Source: an uncultured Bacteroidales bacterium (GTDB lineage: Bacteria > Bacteroidota > Bacteroidia > Bacteroidales > Bacteroidaceae). From it: 51,263 bases of DNA. Below, in pieces: positions 33,878 through 43,359 of this stretch. Every line of letters begins with the position of its first letter. Position 1 is the stretch's first letter. The DNA lies in NCBI GenBank assembly GCA_937901185.1, contig CALCHR010000130.1:1-51263 (forward strand), given 5' to 3'. The notes beneath the pieces were generated by a model. The model was not told the origin of the DNA, did not search any database, and saw only the letters and a list, made by a program, of their open reading frames with translations. The position numbers were made by a program, and so were the translations under genes.

Positions 33878-35056
33878 ATGATATTAAGGATATTGTTCTT
33901 ACTGATTATTTTATTGTTGCTTCCGGTTTGGGGAATAGACAGACTCATCTTAAAGAAGAGCTGGAAGCTACTCCCAAGACTTTTGTTCTGTGTTCCCAAT
34001 TTGGTTTTGTTGCTCTCATTGGTTGTTGTTGCCGTCAATGAAAGCTATACTTTAGATGCAGCTCTGTTAAAGGGACGATTGCTTACAGCTACTCTTTGTC
34101 TGGTTATTCCGGAAACTGTTATTGTCTTGGGCTTGCTTTGTTTGTATATGCTTCGTAAGAAAGAAAAACTGCATCGTTTTTTGGTACGTATAGTCTTTCT
34201 ATTTGGCTCTGTAGTCTTTGCGATGTTGCTCTATGGTTTTACTCTGGGCTATCAGCACATTGTCGTAAGAGAGTCATCTTATCAATCGGCTGCAGTACCT
34301 AAATCTTTTGATGGATATAAGATAGTGCAGCTTACCGATTTCCACTTAGGAACACTACATGGCCATCAGTCTTTGGTTCGTACAATAGTAGAAAGAGTAA
34401 ATGCTTTGCAGCCTGATTTGATAGTTTTTACAGGTGACTTGGTAAACTATCAAGCCGAAGAACTTTTGGAGTTTGAAGATATACTTTCTGCGTTTCAGGC
34501 TCCCGATGGTGTGATCTCCGTAATGGGTAACCATGACTATATGACTTATCATAAATGGAGCAGCGAGCAGGAACGCTTGTCCAACGTCTCCCTTCTTCAG
34601 GAGCATCAACGAGCCATTGGGTGGAAACTTCTGCTCAATGAGCATACGCTTATTCGCAAGGGAGATGATAGTATTGCAGTATTGGGTGTAGAAAATGATG
34701 GCCGACCGCCGTTCCCCTCGTTAGGCGATTTGTCAAAAGCCCAAGAGGGACTTTCCTCCGCTTGTTTTAAGATTCTACTTTCCCATGACCCTTCTCATTG
34801 GCGTCGGAAGGTTTTGCCGGAAACAGACATCCCGTTGATGCTTTCCGGCCACACGCATGGCATGCAGTTTAAGATAGGAAGTTTTTCGCCGGCAGCATGG
34901 TTCTATCCGGAGTGGGGAGGAACATATACAGAAGAAGGACAAACTCTTCAGGTCAGTCTGGGTGTTGGTTCGGTGATGTTGCCTTTCCGTTTGGGGGCTT
35001 GGCCGGAAATCCATCTCATCACCCTGCGTTCTGAAGATTACCAGGTAGAACAATAG
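33878..35056 (+). CDS. Membrane-anchored metallophosphoesterase (YkuE-like)
   Basis: 392 residues. Three to four N-terminal transmembrane helices (about 1-20, 30-55, 68-92 and 105-125), then a calcineurin-like phosphoesterase: LTDFHLGTLHG near residue 155, FTGDLVNY near residue 190, MGNHDYM near residue 218, LLSHDPSHW and LSGHTHGMQF near residue 325, the last being the closing metal histidines. It resembles UDP-diacylglucosamine or lipid-type phosphoesterases of the YkuE group; the substrate is not known. It lies 7 bp after the MetH-domain gene and 27 bp before plsC. Confidence 0.9.
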   Translation: MILRILFLLIILLLLPVWGIDRLILKKSWKLLPRLLFCVPNLVLLLSLVVVAVNESYTLDAALLKGRLLTATLCLVIPETVIVLGLLCLYMLRKKEKLHRFLVRIVFLFGSVVFAMLLYGFTLGYQHIVVRESSYQSAAVPKSFDGYKIVQLTDFHLGTLHGHQSLVRTIVERVNALQPDLIVFTGDLVNYQAEELLEFEDILSAFQAPDGVISVMGNHDYMTYHKWSSEQERLSNVSLLQEHQRAIGWKLLLNEHTLIRKGDDSIAVLGVENDGRPPFPSLGDLSKAQEGLSSACFKILLSHDPSHWRRKVLPETDIPLMLSGHTHGMQFKIGSFSPAAWFYPEWGGTYTEEGQTLQVSLGVGSVMLPFRLGAWPEIHLITLRSEDYQVEQ

Positions 35057-35083
35057 TTTGAACTTATAAAGAATAATAGCCAT

Positions 35084-35839
35084 ATGATAGTTTATAAGAT
35101 ATACCAGTTTGTGATAGCGCTTCCCATAATTTTGGTGGCAACCATCTTGACCGCTCTTTTTACCAGTGTGGGAGGCTTGTTAGGCAACGCGCATTTCTGG
35201 GGATATTATCCAGGTAAGTGTTGGTCGTGGTTGATTTGTAAAATTCTTTTGTTGCCGGTAGAGGTAAAGGGCAAAGAGCATTTGGAGAAAGGGCAGAGTT
35301 ATGTCTTTGTGGCCAACCATCAAGGGCCTATGGACATTTTTCTTGTCTATGGTTTCTTAGGACGTAACTTCAAATGGATGATGAAGAAATCTTTGCGTAA
35401 GATGCCGTTGATAGGCTATGCCTGTGAAAAGGCTAATCATATTTTTGTAGACAAATCTGGTCCAAAGAAAATACAGGAAACCATTGACAAGGCCCGTGCC
35501 ATATTGCGAGGTGGAACCTCCTTGGTGGTGTTCCCGGAAGGCTCGCGGACTTTTACAGGGCATATGGGAATTTTTAGAAAAGGGGCCTTTCAATTAGCCG
35601 ATGAGATACAACTTCCCGTTGTACCTATTACCATCAACGGCTCTTTTGATGTGCTGACTCGTATGGCCGGTTTTGATTTTGTGAATCGCCATCCCATGCA
35701 GCTTGTCATTCATCGGCCGATAGAGCCTATTCCCGGCGAGCCCGACTATGTTCGCCGTGCTATGACTGAGAGCTATGAGACCATTATGCAAGCCTTGCCG
35801 GAGAAGTATCAAGGCTATGTAGAAAATTCAGACCAATAG
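35084..35839 (+). CDS. plsC: 1-acyl-sn-glycerol-3-phosphate acyltransferase
   Basis: 251 residues with an N-terminal membrane helix. The acyltransferase blocks are clear: ANHQGPMDIF (NHxxxxD, here NHQGPMD) near residue 82, FVDKSG near 123, FPEGSRTF (phosphate-binding EGxR) near 147 and VVPITINGS near 183. It adds the second acyl chain to lysophosphatidate in phospholipid synthesis at the inner membrane. A short spacer separates it from comEC. Confidence 0.93.
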   Translation: MIVYKIYQFVIALPIILVATILTALFTSVGGLLGNAHFWGYYPGKCWSWLICKILLLPVEVKGKEHLEKGQSYVFVANHQGPMDIFLVYGFLGRNFKWMMKKSLRKMPLIGYACEKANHIFVDKSGPKKIQETIDKARAILRGGTSLVVFPEGSRTFTGHMGIFRKGAFQLADEIQLPVVPITINGSFDVLTRMAGFDFVNRHPMQLVIHRPIEPIPGEPDYVRRAMTESYETIMQALPEKYQGYVENSDQ

Positions 35840-35903
35840 TATATCTTTACCGTAGCTTATTTTTTACTGTAGCAGGCTACATTCTCTTATATCTCTTAGG
35901 TCT

Positions 35904-38006
35904 ATGGGCTATTCAGAACCTCCCCTTAAGTCCTCTCCCTTCAATAGGTTGCTCTCAGACCATCCTCTGTTGAGGCTTCTTTTGCCATTTATGTTGGGCA
36001 TATGGTTGGGTGAGAATGTCTATAGTTCTCTTGCAGCCTATTGTTTGCCGATAGCCGTTTTAGCTTTAGTCCTTATTGCCTATTTAGCCTTCTGCGAGTT
36101 TCGCAGACCTAGAATCTTGCTAAGAGGCTTTCTCTTTTTGTGCTTAACAAATCTGCTTGCAGGCTTGCTTGGCTGCTTGTTGTTGCTTGCCACGCGTCAT
36201 GGCGAGGTGGTGAATTGGTCGGATACAGCTCAGGCTTATCGGGCACAACTGGTAGAACCTATATCTCATAATGGTCGTGTGGCGCAGTCTGTAGTAAAGC
36301 TGCAGGGTGGGGAACATAGTGGTAGGAAAGTGCGACTGGCTTTGGAGGGCTCTCGCATAGCTGCTTTACAGCCCGGCGATGTGATTTTATTTAAGGCTCG
36401 CATCTCTCATCCTAAGAATTATGGTAATCCCGAGGAGTTCAACTATGTCCGTTGGCTGCGTCGTTGTGGCATTGATGGTGTAGCTTATTGTGCCGGTCCC
36501 AATTGGCAATGTTCCTCTTCTCCGGGCCATCTCTCCCTGCCGCTACGCATGTTGCGTTTGCGAGAAGAGTTGGTAGATGAGTATGCAGATTATTTTCAGG
36601 GGCGCACATTAGCTGTCTTGTCCGCTTTGACTTTGGGCGATAAAACTCAGCTTGATAGCTCCACGCGTGAACTCTTTTCCCAGGGAGGTGTGAGCCATGT
36701 CTTGGCTCTTTCCGGATTGCATTTGGGCATTCTTTTTTCCCTCTATCAGATTTTGGTGCTTAGCCTTTGTCGGCGGCGTATGCTTTATTTGACATTCAGC
36801 CTGTTGGGGGTATTGGGCTTGTGGATGTTTGTACTTTTGGCCGGCTCTCCCATTTCGCTGATTAGGGCTGCTGTAATGTTCTCCGTGATGCAGTTGGCCG
36901 GTTGTTTGCGGCGCGACTCTCTGTCGGTTAATAATTTGGCGCTGGCTGCTTTTGTCTTGCTGTTGTCAAACCCGCAGACACTCTTTGATGTGGGCTTCCA
37001 GCTCTCTTGCCTCTCTGTGCTCTTCATCCTCCTTTTCGTGCCGCGTTTCCCCATCCCCTGTTGGGTAGCCTCGCATCGTCCGTTGCGTTGGGTCTATGCC
37101 ATGTTTACGGTCTCGCTGTGTGCGCAAATTGGCACAGCCCCTTTGGTGGCCCATTATTTCCAGGTATTTCCGCTCTATGGTCTTTTGGTAAATTTGGTAG
37201 TGGTGCCGATGGCCTATTTGGTGTTGTCCGGAGCACTTCTCTTTTTCCTCCTCCCTTTCCTGCGTGGACTTCTTGCCGCAGTGTTAGACTATACGCTGAC
37301 AGCCATGGAAGTGGTTTTGCAGCAAGTGGCTTCGTGGCCCGCTGCCGTGTGTAAGATTTATCTTGATGAGTGGCAGGTGCTATTGCTCTACGTTTTGATA
37401 TTTTCTGTAGCAGCCTATTATTTCTCTCGCCGCGCCAAACCGTTTTATCTTATCTGCGCAGCCCTCCTTTCTTTGGGTTGCTATACGATTGTGGTGAATG
37501 GTCCGAGCCGTGTCAGTCCTTGCTTGGTGTTCTATCATCTTCGCTCAGCCACAGCTGTCCATTGTATTGTCTCAGCCAAAGAATCCTATATCTTTACTCC
37601 CGACTCTGCCGCTTGCGATACCGCTTTGCAATATGTGCGTAAGACGTTTTGGGAGAAAAAGCACATGGCAGCGCCTCGGTGGCTTACTGCTTCAGAGCAA
37701 CGACGGAATGTGGCTTTCGTGGGTGGCGTTCTTTCTTTTGGAGGCAAGCGGGTGGCAATTCCCGCCATTGGTTTGTCTAAATCTCCCCCTGAGCAACCGC
37801 TGCCGGTAGACTATCTTTTGCTTTCCGGTAAAGATTTTTTCAGCCTCTCTCAGTTGCTTCTTTACTATGAACCGCAGCAGGTTGTTCTGGATGCTACCCT
37901 GCATTATGCCCGTGCCAAACGCTATTCAGAATGGGCCGCAGCTCTTGGTCTTCCTGTTTATAATGTCCGCGAACAAGGCGCCTTGGTTTGTCCCCTCAAT
38001 TCATAG
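35904..38006 (+). CDS. comEC: ComEC/Rec2-family DNA uptake channel protein
   Basis: 700 residues. Two or three N-terminal helices and an OB-like soluble stretch (DUF4131, about 30-200), then the Competence domain at about 235-510 with the signature VSHVLALSGLHLGILFSLY and many transmembrane helices. The C-terminal part (about 530-700) is soluble but short and lacks a recognisable HxHxDH metallo-beta-lactamase motif, so the nuclease-like domain is degenerate. Family members move single-stranded DNA across the inner membrane. It is the last gene of the 30.9-38.0 kb unit. Confidence 0.9.
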   Translation: MGYSEPPLKSSPFNRLLSDHPLLRLLLPFMLGIWLGENVYSSLAAYCLPIAVLALVLIAYLAFCEFRRPRILLRGFLFLCLTNLLAGLLGCLLLLATRHGEVVNWSDTAQAYRAQLVEPISHNGRVAQSVVKLQGGEHSGRKVRLALEGSRIAALQPGDVILFKARISHPKNYGNPEEFNYVRWLRRCGIDGVAYCAGPNWQCSSSPGHLSLPLRMLRLREELVDEYADYFQGRTLAVLSALTLGDKTQLDSSTRELFSQGGVSHVLALSGLHLGILFSLYQILVLSLCRRRMLYLTFSLLGVLGLWMFVLLAGSPISLIRAAVMFSVMQLAGCLRRDSLSVNNLALAAFVLLLSNPQTLFDVGFQLSCLSVLFILLFVPRFPIPCWVASHRPLRWVYAMFTVSLCAQIGTAPLVAHYFQVFPLYGLLVNLVVVPMAYLVLSGALLFFLLPFLRGLLAAVLDYTLTAMEVVLQQVASWPAAVCKIYLDEWQVLLLYVLIFSVAAYYFSRRAKPFYLICAALLSLGCYTIVVNGPSRVSPCLVFYHLRSATAVHCIVSAKESYIFTPDSAACDTALQYVRKTFWEKKHMAAPRWLTASEQRRNVAFVGGVLSFGGKRVAIPAIGLSKSPPEQPLPVDYLLLSGKDFFSLSQLLLYYEPQQVVLDATLHYARAKRYSEWAAALGLPVYNVREQGALVCPLNS

Positions 38007-38010
38007 ACTT

Positions 38011-38095
38011 GGTTACACGGCTTGTAACCGCTGGTTACTTCTCATGTAACCAAGAGTTACAAGCCGTGTAACCTGAGGTTACTTCTCAAGTAACC
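38011..38095. repeat. Four tandem 22-bp palindromes
   Basis: GGTTAC (once AGTTAC) begins at 38011, 38033, 38055 and 38077, and GTAACC at 38024, 38046, 38068 and 38090, so each unit is GGTTAC-N7-GTAACC-N3 with an exact 22-bp step. Loops 1 and 3 are reverse complements (ACGGCTT and AAGCCGT), so units 1 and 3 also form a perfect 18-bp inverted repeat around unit 2; loops 2 and 4 are TTCTCAT and TTCTCAA. It lies 4 bp after the comEC stop and 64 bp before the cdd -7 box. Confidence 0.95.
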
Positions 38096-38159
38096 AAACT
38101 TTCTAACTGAGGCGCAACAAAATAAAGGGATGGGAGAGGGGTTATTAAACTTAAATCTG

Positions 38160-38167
38160 TATTTTTG
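38160..38167 (+). promoter_or_regulatory. -7 element of cdd
   Basis: TATTTTTG matches TAnnTTTG; no TTG at -33. It precedes the ATG at 38207 by 39 bp and excludes the TTG start at 38165. Confidence 0.5.
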
Positions 38168-38206
38168 CAATACAGATTATTCACAGACCCAGTAAAAGAA
38201 ACTTCT

Positions 38207-38689
38207 ATGGAACATAAAATATTGAGCATCTCTTATACGATGCTTTGTGAGGACGAACTCTCCGAGGCCGATCGCAGTTTGGTGGAGCAAGCTAAAGCCG
38301 CCACGCAAACGGCCTATGCACCCTATTCACATTTCCATGTAGGCGCAGCAGTAGCGCTTGAAAATGGCGAAGTGGTGTGTGGCAGTAATCAAGAGAATGC
38401 TGCTTATCCCTCGGGCACGTGTGCCGAGCGTTGCGCCATGTTTTATGCCAATGCCGCCCATCCCGACATACCGGTTCTTAGTATTGCCATCGCAGCATCT
38501 CCGCATGAGGGTGTCTTTACCGATATGCCTATCACGCCTTGCGGAGCTTGTCGACAGGTGTTGCTCGAAGTGGAAAACCGTTTTTCTAGACCTGTTAGGG
38601 TAGTTCTCTACGGCGCTAAGGCTTGCTACATCATAGAAAGCGTGGCCCAACTTTTACCCTTCCAGTTCGATGGCAGTGCTTTGGAGTAG
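38207..38689 (+). CDS. cdd: Cytidine deaminase
   Basis: 160 residues from MEHKILSISY. Zinc and catalytic residues: GSNQENAAYPSGTCAERCAMF (Cys-Ala-Glu near residue 75) and ITPCGACRQVLLE (two Cys ligands near residue 110). The opening AYAPYSHFHVGAAV is the substrate loop. It deaminates cytidine and deoxycytidine to the uridine forms in pyrimidine salvage. A single-gene unit, followed by a terminator. Confidence 0.95.
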   Translation: MEHKILSISYTMLCEDELSEADRSLVEQAKAATQTAYAPYSHFHVGAAVALENGEVVCGSNQENAAYPSGTCAERCAMFYANAAHPDIPVLSIAIAASPHEGVFTDMPITPCGACRQVLLEVENRFSRPVRVVLYGAKACYIIESVAQLLPFQFDGSALE

Positions 38690-38745
38690 GTGGTTGGTGT
38701 AAACAGGCATAGATTATAAGGTAAGTAGATCATAGGAATAGATAG

Positions 38746-38786
38746 ACGTATCGCTGTCAGGATTATCCGACTGCGATACGTTTTTT
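38746..38786 (+). terminator. Terminator of cdd
   Basis: ACGTATCGC and GCGATACGT form a perfect 9-bp stem with an 18-nt loop, followed by a six-T run. Confidence 0.85.
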
Positions 38787-38870
38787 CTATCCCTTAGGCT
38801 TTACTTCCGAGAGTTTCCTGGTGTCCGAAAAAATGGCATGGCTGAGGTATGAAATCTTAGTCTTTACTTA

Positions 38871-38973
38871 GGAAAACTTAGGTAACTACTAGGAAAATTT
38901 CGGTAACTACTAGTTTTACCTAGCTTTTACCTAAGAAATGGCTGAAAATGATTCTTGATTTTCAATAACTTAC
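38871..38973 (-). repeat. Intergenic modular repeat, copy E (rearranged)
   Basis: The head is in reverse orientation (CTAAGAAATGGCTGAAAATG, CTTGATTTTCAATAA), but the two GGTAACTACTA units beside it (38881 and 38902) run forward, opposite to copies C and D. It lies between the cdd terminator and the lpdA terminator, so neither transcript should cover it. Confidence 0.8.
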
Positions 38974-39041
38974 AAATAGCATTTTGGGCTATCCAAAAGG
39001 GGAACTCCTGATGGGTGGAAAAGCCTTTGGGACGGATAGAT

Positions 39042-39084
39042 AAAAACAGCGGTCCACGGAGGATATTCCTAGTGGACCGCTGTT
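39042..39084 (-). terminator. Terminator of the glycine-cleavage operon
   Basis: Leftward, AACAGCGGTCCAC and GTGGACCGCTGTT form a perfect 13-bp stem with a 14-nt loop, then TTTTA, 27 bp after the lpdA stop. Confidence 0.88.
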
Positions 39085-39111
39085 GCTTAAAAGATAATGG
39101 TCAAAGGATTG

Positions 39112-40485
39112 TTACTCTCCTGCTGCACCGAGTATCAGTTCGCTCATGGACGGATGAGCATGCACGCTGTGGCTGATTTGGCTGAGCGTGCCGTCTACGT
39201 TCATCAATTGGCTGACCTCGTGTATCAGTTCGGCTGCATGAGCCCCGAGAATGTGTGCACCAAGGATGCGGCCATCGTTAGGGTCGGCCAGGAGTTTCAC
39301 AAGACCTTCTTCAGCTCCGGCTGTAAGGGCACGGCCGTTGGCACGATAGAACGACTTGTGGGTGGTGTAGGCAATGCCTTGAGCCGTAAGGGCTTCTTCG
39401 CTGAGTCCCACGGTGGCGGCTTCGGGCGAAGTGAAGACCACGGCCGGGACAATGTCGAGACGAGTGGGAGAGGGACGCTCCATGATGTGGTCAAGGGCGC
39501 GGTAACTCTGGAACGTAGCAGCATGGGCCAACTGACACAAGCCGTTTACGTCGCCTACGGCATATACTCCGGGCACGCTGGTCTGCATGTTCTCATCCAC
39601 CACAATGCCGCGTGGGGTATGGTTGATGCCCACTTCAGAAAGGCCGAGGCCTTCAAAATAGGGGGCACGGCCCACCGCCATCAGTACGAGGTCGGCCTCA
39701 AGGCTCTCCGTGCGGCCTTTTTCTTCGTAGGAAACAAGGCTTGCACCGCTTTCTAAATGCTCGATGGCCGTTACGGCTGCACCCGTGTGGAAGACGATGC
39801 CGCGCTTCTTCAACGCAGTGCGCAGACGTTTGGCAATGTCTTTGTCAAACTGTGGAAGCACTTCCTTGCAATATTCCACCACGGTGACTTCGCTACCGAA
39901 GGAGCGGAAGATCGAAGCAAATTCCAGACCGATAACACCTCCGCCAATCACACATAGCCTTTGTGGCAGTTGCTCCAGGCGAAGCATCTCGGTGGAGGTG
40001 ACTACGCCGGCGCTGTCGGCTCCGGGAATGGGGAGACGCTTGGTGACAGAGCCTGTGGCAATGATGATATGCGGGGCGGTATATAGTGTTTCTTCGGCTG
40101 AGCCACCATCGGGAGCTGCTACAGCGACGGTATGGCCATCCACAAAGCGTGCGCTACCCTGCACCACAGAAATATTGGGGTGGCGCAGCAGCATATCAAT
40201 GCCGGAACTGAGGCGGCCCACCACTTCGTCCTTACGGGCGATGGCTTGGCGTAGGTCGAAGGCGACACTTTCGCAGGTGATGCCGAGCGAAGGGCCTTCG
40301 CTAATCTGCTCAAGCACTTCGGCGCTGTGGCAAAGACACTTTGTCGGGATACAGCCTTCATTGAGACAGGTACCGCCTACGGCGCGTTTTTCTATAAGTA
40401 CTACGCGTCGGCCTTGCTTTGCGGCACGCACGGCTACTTCATAGCCTCCGGGGCCGGCGCCGATGATAATGATGTCGGTCTCCAT
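39112..40485 (-). CDS. lpdA: Dihydrolipoyl dehydrogenase
   Basis: 457 residues. FAD site IIIGAGPGGYEVAVRAA at the start, redox disulfide GGTCLNEGCIPTKC near residue 42, NAD site VIGGGVIGLEFASIF near residue 180, second FAD block VYAVGDVNG near residue 310, and the C-terminal interface with the catalytic His-Glu pair in SVHAHPSMSE. As the L-protein (E3) it reoxidises the dihydrolipoyl arm of GcvH and passes electrons to NAD. It starts 3 bp after gcvPB and ends the operon. Confidence 0.96.
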   Translation of the reverse strand: METDIIIIGAGPGGYEVAVRAAKQGRRVVLIEKRAVGGTCLNEGCIPTKCLCHSAEVLEQISEGPSLGITCESVAFDLRQAIARKDEVVGRLSSGIDMLLRHPNISVVQGSARFVDGHTVAVAAPDGGSAEETLYTAPHIIIATGSVTKRLPIPGADSAGVVTSTEMLRLEQLPQRLCVIGGGVIGLEFASIFRSFGSEVTVVEYCKEVLPQFDKDIAKRLRTALKKRGIVFHTGAAVTAIEHLESGASLVSYEEKGRTESLEADLVLMAVGRAPYFEGLGLSEVGINHTPRGIVVDENMQTSVPGVYAVGDVNGLCQLAHAATFQSYRALDHIMERPSPTRLDIVPAVVFTSPEAATVGLSEEALTAQGIAYTTHKSFYRANGRALTAGAEEGLVKLLADPNDGRILGAHILGAHAAELIHEVSQLMNVDGTLSQISHSVHAHPSMSELILGAAGE

Positions 40486-40488
40486 AAT

Positions 40489-41970
40489 CTATTGGTAGTC
40501 TTTGAAGGTGAACTTCGGCTCTTTGACAGCCTTAACGTCGTCAGGACGGCTCACCGGTGTATGGTGGGGCGCGGTTTTGAGCATATCTCTGTCATCGCGA
40601 GCCTCGAGTGCTATTTCTTTCATGACGGCTATAAATTCATCCAAGGTCTCCTTGCTCTCAGTCTCGGTAGGCTCTATCATCATGGCCTCGTGGAAGAGGA
40701 GCGGGAAGTAGATAGTGGGCGCATGGAAACCATAATCGAGGAGGCGCTTGGCAACATCGAGGGTGGTGACGTGGCCGGGTTCGTGATGGTCACCGCCATA
40801 TTCTTCTTTCAGTCCGTCGAACACAAACTCGTGCTTACAGAGACCGTCGATGGGCAATTTGTAGTAGTCCTTTAATGACTCCTTAATGTAGTTGGCATTC
40901 AGTACTGAGAGTTTTCCTGCCATGGGTATGTGTTCTTTACCCAAAGAAAGGAGATAGGCGTAGGCGCGGAGCAAAATGCCGTAGTTGCCCAAGAACGAAG
41001 ATACAGCACCGAGGGCTTTCTCATTGTGACAGAGAGAGAACGTACCATTGTTGTTTACCACTTGGGGATTGGGTAAGAACTCTTCAAGGCCTTTGCGTAC
41101 ACCTACAGGACCGGCACCAGGGCCGCCACCGCCGTGAGGGGTGGAGAAGGTCTTGTGAAGGTTGATGTGCATCACATCGAAACCCATGTCGCCGGGTCGA
41201 CATACGCCGAGCATCGGGTTGAGGTTCGCTCCGTCGTAGTACATCAGGCCGCCGCAGTCGTGTACAAGTTGGGCAATGGCCGGAATTTCTTTTTCAAAAA
41301 TACCCAGTGTGTTGGGGTTGGTCATCATCATGCCGGCAATGTCATCGCCCAGAAGAGGCTTAAGGTCTTCTACGTCGACAGTGCCATTGGCTGTGCTCTT
41401 CACCTCTACAATTTGCAGACCACAAACAGCTGCAGATGCAGGATTGGTGCCGTGAGCCGAATCGGGTACGATGATTTTGGTGCGCTTGCTATCTCCACGC
41501 TGTAGATGGTAGTTGCGGATAATCATCAAGCCGGTAAGTTCTCCGTGAGCGCCGGCAAAGGGGTTGAGCGTAAAGGCTTCGAGCCCGGCAATCTCAGAGA
41601 GAGTCTTCTGTACATTATAATATAATTCCAATGCGCCTTGCACAGTCTTCTCCGGTTGAAGCGGGTGGAGAGCACTAAAGGCCGGAAGATTGGCCACCTC
41701 CTCGTTGATTTTGGGATTGTACTTCATTGTACAGCTTCCCAAAGGATAGAAACCTGTATCAACGCCGAAGTTGTTGTTGCTCATATTGGTGTAGTGGCGG
41801 CAAACAGTTAGTTCGTCCACCTCGGGCAGGTTGGCTTTTTCAGACCTCTTGAGATTTTCGGGTAGCTCAGAAAGGGAGTAGCCGGTAATATGGTTTTCGG
41901 GGAGCGAGTAGCCTATGCGTCCCGACTTAGAAAGTTCAAATATTAACTTCCCATAATATGTGTTGTTCAT
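40489..41970 (-). CDS. gcvPB: Glycine dehydrogenase (decarboxylating) subunit 2
   Basis: 493 residues, the C-terminal half of split P-protein. The PLP lysine is in DVMHINLHKTFSTPHGGGGPG near residue 275; other blocks are VPDSAHGTNPASAAVCG and MMTNPNTLGIFE. With GcvPA it decarboxylates glycine and loads the aminomethyl group on lipoyl-GcvH. It follows gcvPA by 27 bp and precedes lpdA by 3 bp. Confidence 0.96.
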   Translation of the reverse strand: MNNTYYGKLIFELSKSGRIGYSLPENHITGYSLSELPENLKRSEKANLPEVDELTVCRHYTNMSNNNFGVDTGFYPLGSCTMKYNPKINEEVANLPAFSALHPLQPEKTVQGALELYYNVQKTLSEIAGLEAFTLNPFAGAHGELTGLMIIRNYHLQRGDSKRTKIIVPDSAHGTNPASAAVCGLQIVEVKSTANGTVDVEDLKPLLGDDIAGMMMTNPNTLGIFEKEIPAIAQLVHDCGGLMYYDGANLNPMLGVCRPGDMGFDVMHINLHKTFSTPHGGGGPGAGPVGVRKGLEEFLPNPQVVNNNGTFSLCHNEKALGAVSSFLGNYGILLRAYAYLLSLGKEHIPMAGKLSVLNANYIKESLKDYYKLPIDGLCKHEFVFDGLKEEYGGDHHEPGHVTTLDVAKRLLDYGFHAPTIYFPLLFHEAMMIEPTETESKETLDEFIAVMKEIALEARDDRDMLKTAPHHTPVSRPDDVKAVKEPKFTFKDYQ

Positions 41971-41997
41971 GATGGGGAAATGGATTTGCGGTTAGTC

Positions 41998-43338
41998 TTA
42001 GATTGCTTTGATAAGTTCTGCCAGGCGCTGGATGTCTGCCATGGTCTGTTTTTCGGTAACGGCAAACAATACCCTGTTGTCGCTTCCTTCTACCGGAGCT
42101 CCGGCTAAGTAGCCATGCTCTGCACAATGCTTTCTCATAGCTTCGACATCGCCTTTGTAGCGTAGGCAGAACTCATTTAAGAAGGGTTTGTCAAACACGG
42201 TCTCAAACTTACCGCTCTCCAAGAGAAGTTGATGGAGATAGTGGCTTCCCTTGTAGGATAGTTCGTTGACCTCTTGCATTCCTTTAGGTCCCATCAGCGA
42301 CAGGTAGGCTGCCACGTAAAGACACATAACTCCTTGTGCTGTACAGATGTTAGAGGTAGCTTTTTCTCTGCGGATGTGTTGCTCGCGAGCTTGCATAGTC
42401 AGCACGAAGCAGCGTACGCCGTTGGCGTCGGTAGTGCCGCCGACTAAGCGTCCGGGCATTTTGCGTACCAAGGCTTGCTTGGTGCAGAGATAGCCAATAT
42501 AAGGACCGCCGTAGCTAAGTGGCAGGCCTAACGACTGAGCATCGCCGCATGCGATGTCGGCTCCCCATTCTCCGGGGCTCTTCAGTACGGCCAAGGCGGA
42601 GGCCATACTGTTGATGGCTAACAACGCTTTGTGCTCGTGGCATTTATCTGCCACCCCACTGAAGTCTTCTACGATGCCGTAGTAGTTAGGCTGTTGCAAA
42701 AGAACGCCGGCTACGTCGTCCTCCTCCAACATACTGAAGAGGGCGGCCTTGTCTGTTTCACCGTCTGCCTCGGGTACTTTTGCCAAGTCGATGCCATGGT
42801 ATTTTGCATAAGTCTCTACCACCTCGGTGATGTGGGGTTGCATGGTGGCAGAAATCAGCACTTTGTTTTTCTTCTTAGCAGAGGCTACCATCATCATCAT
42901 GGCTTCGGCGGTGGCAGTAGCGCCGTCATACATGCTGGCATTGGAAATGTCCATGCCCGTCAGTTCGGCCATGAGGGTTTGGTATTCAAAAATGTATTGC
43001 AAAGTGCCTTGTGATATTTCGGCTTGATAGGGTGTATAGGAAGTGAGAAACTCAGAGCGTGAAGCGATGTAGGGCACAACGGCCGGTGTGTAGTGGTCGT
43101 AAGCGCCGGCGCCGGCAAAGCAGACCAAACGCTTATTCTTGTTGCCCAGTTGCTGGAAGATTTCTCTGATTTCCAGTTCCGATTTAGCAGAGGGGATGTT
43201 CAGTTCCCCCTTCAGTTTTAGTTCCTCGGCCACTTCCGAGTAAAGTTCGTCGAGAGAACCCACTCCCACCACGTTGAGCATCTCTTTGATTTCCTCTTCT
43301 GTGTGGGGGAAGTATTTATAGTTGTGGTGTGTGCTCAT
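41998..43338 (-). CDS. gcvPA: Glycine dehydrogenase (decarboxylating) subunit 1
   Basis: 446 residues, the N-terminal half of split P-protein. It opens with YFPHTEEEIKEMLNVVG, then FAGAGAYDHYTPAVVPYIASRSEFLTSYTPYQAEISQG, then YDGATATAEAMMM and GGPYIGYL. This half lacks the PLP lysine and pairs with GcvPB. A long intercistronic hairpin separates it from gcvH. Confidence 0.96.
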   Translation of the reverse strand: MSTHHNYKYFPHTEEEIKEMLNVVGVGSLDELYSEVAEELKLKGELNIPSAKSELEIREIFQQLGNKNKRLVCFAGAGAYDHYTPAVVPYIASRSEFLTSYTPYQAEISQGTLQYIFEYQTLMAELTGMDISNASMYDGATATAEAMMMMVASAKKKNKVLISATMQPHITEVVETYAKYHGIDLAKVPEADGETDKAALFSMLEEDDVAGVLLQQPNYYGIVEDFSGVADKCHEHKALLAINSMASALAVLKSPGEWGADIACGDAQSLGLPLSYGGPYIGYLCTKQALVRKMPGRLVGGTTDANGVRCFVLTMQAREQHIRREKATSNICTAQGVMCLYVAAYLSLMGPKGMQEVNELSYKGSHYLHQLLLESGKFETVFDKPFLNEFCLRYKGDVEAMRKHCAEHGYLAGAPVEGSDNRVLFAVTEKQTMADIQRLAELIKAI

Positions 43339-43359
43339 GGTAAACAGGTTTTTTCTGAA

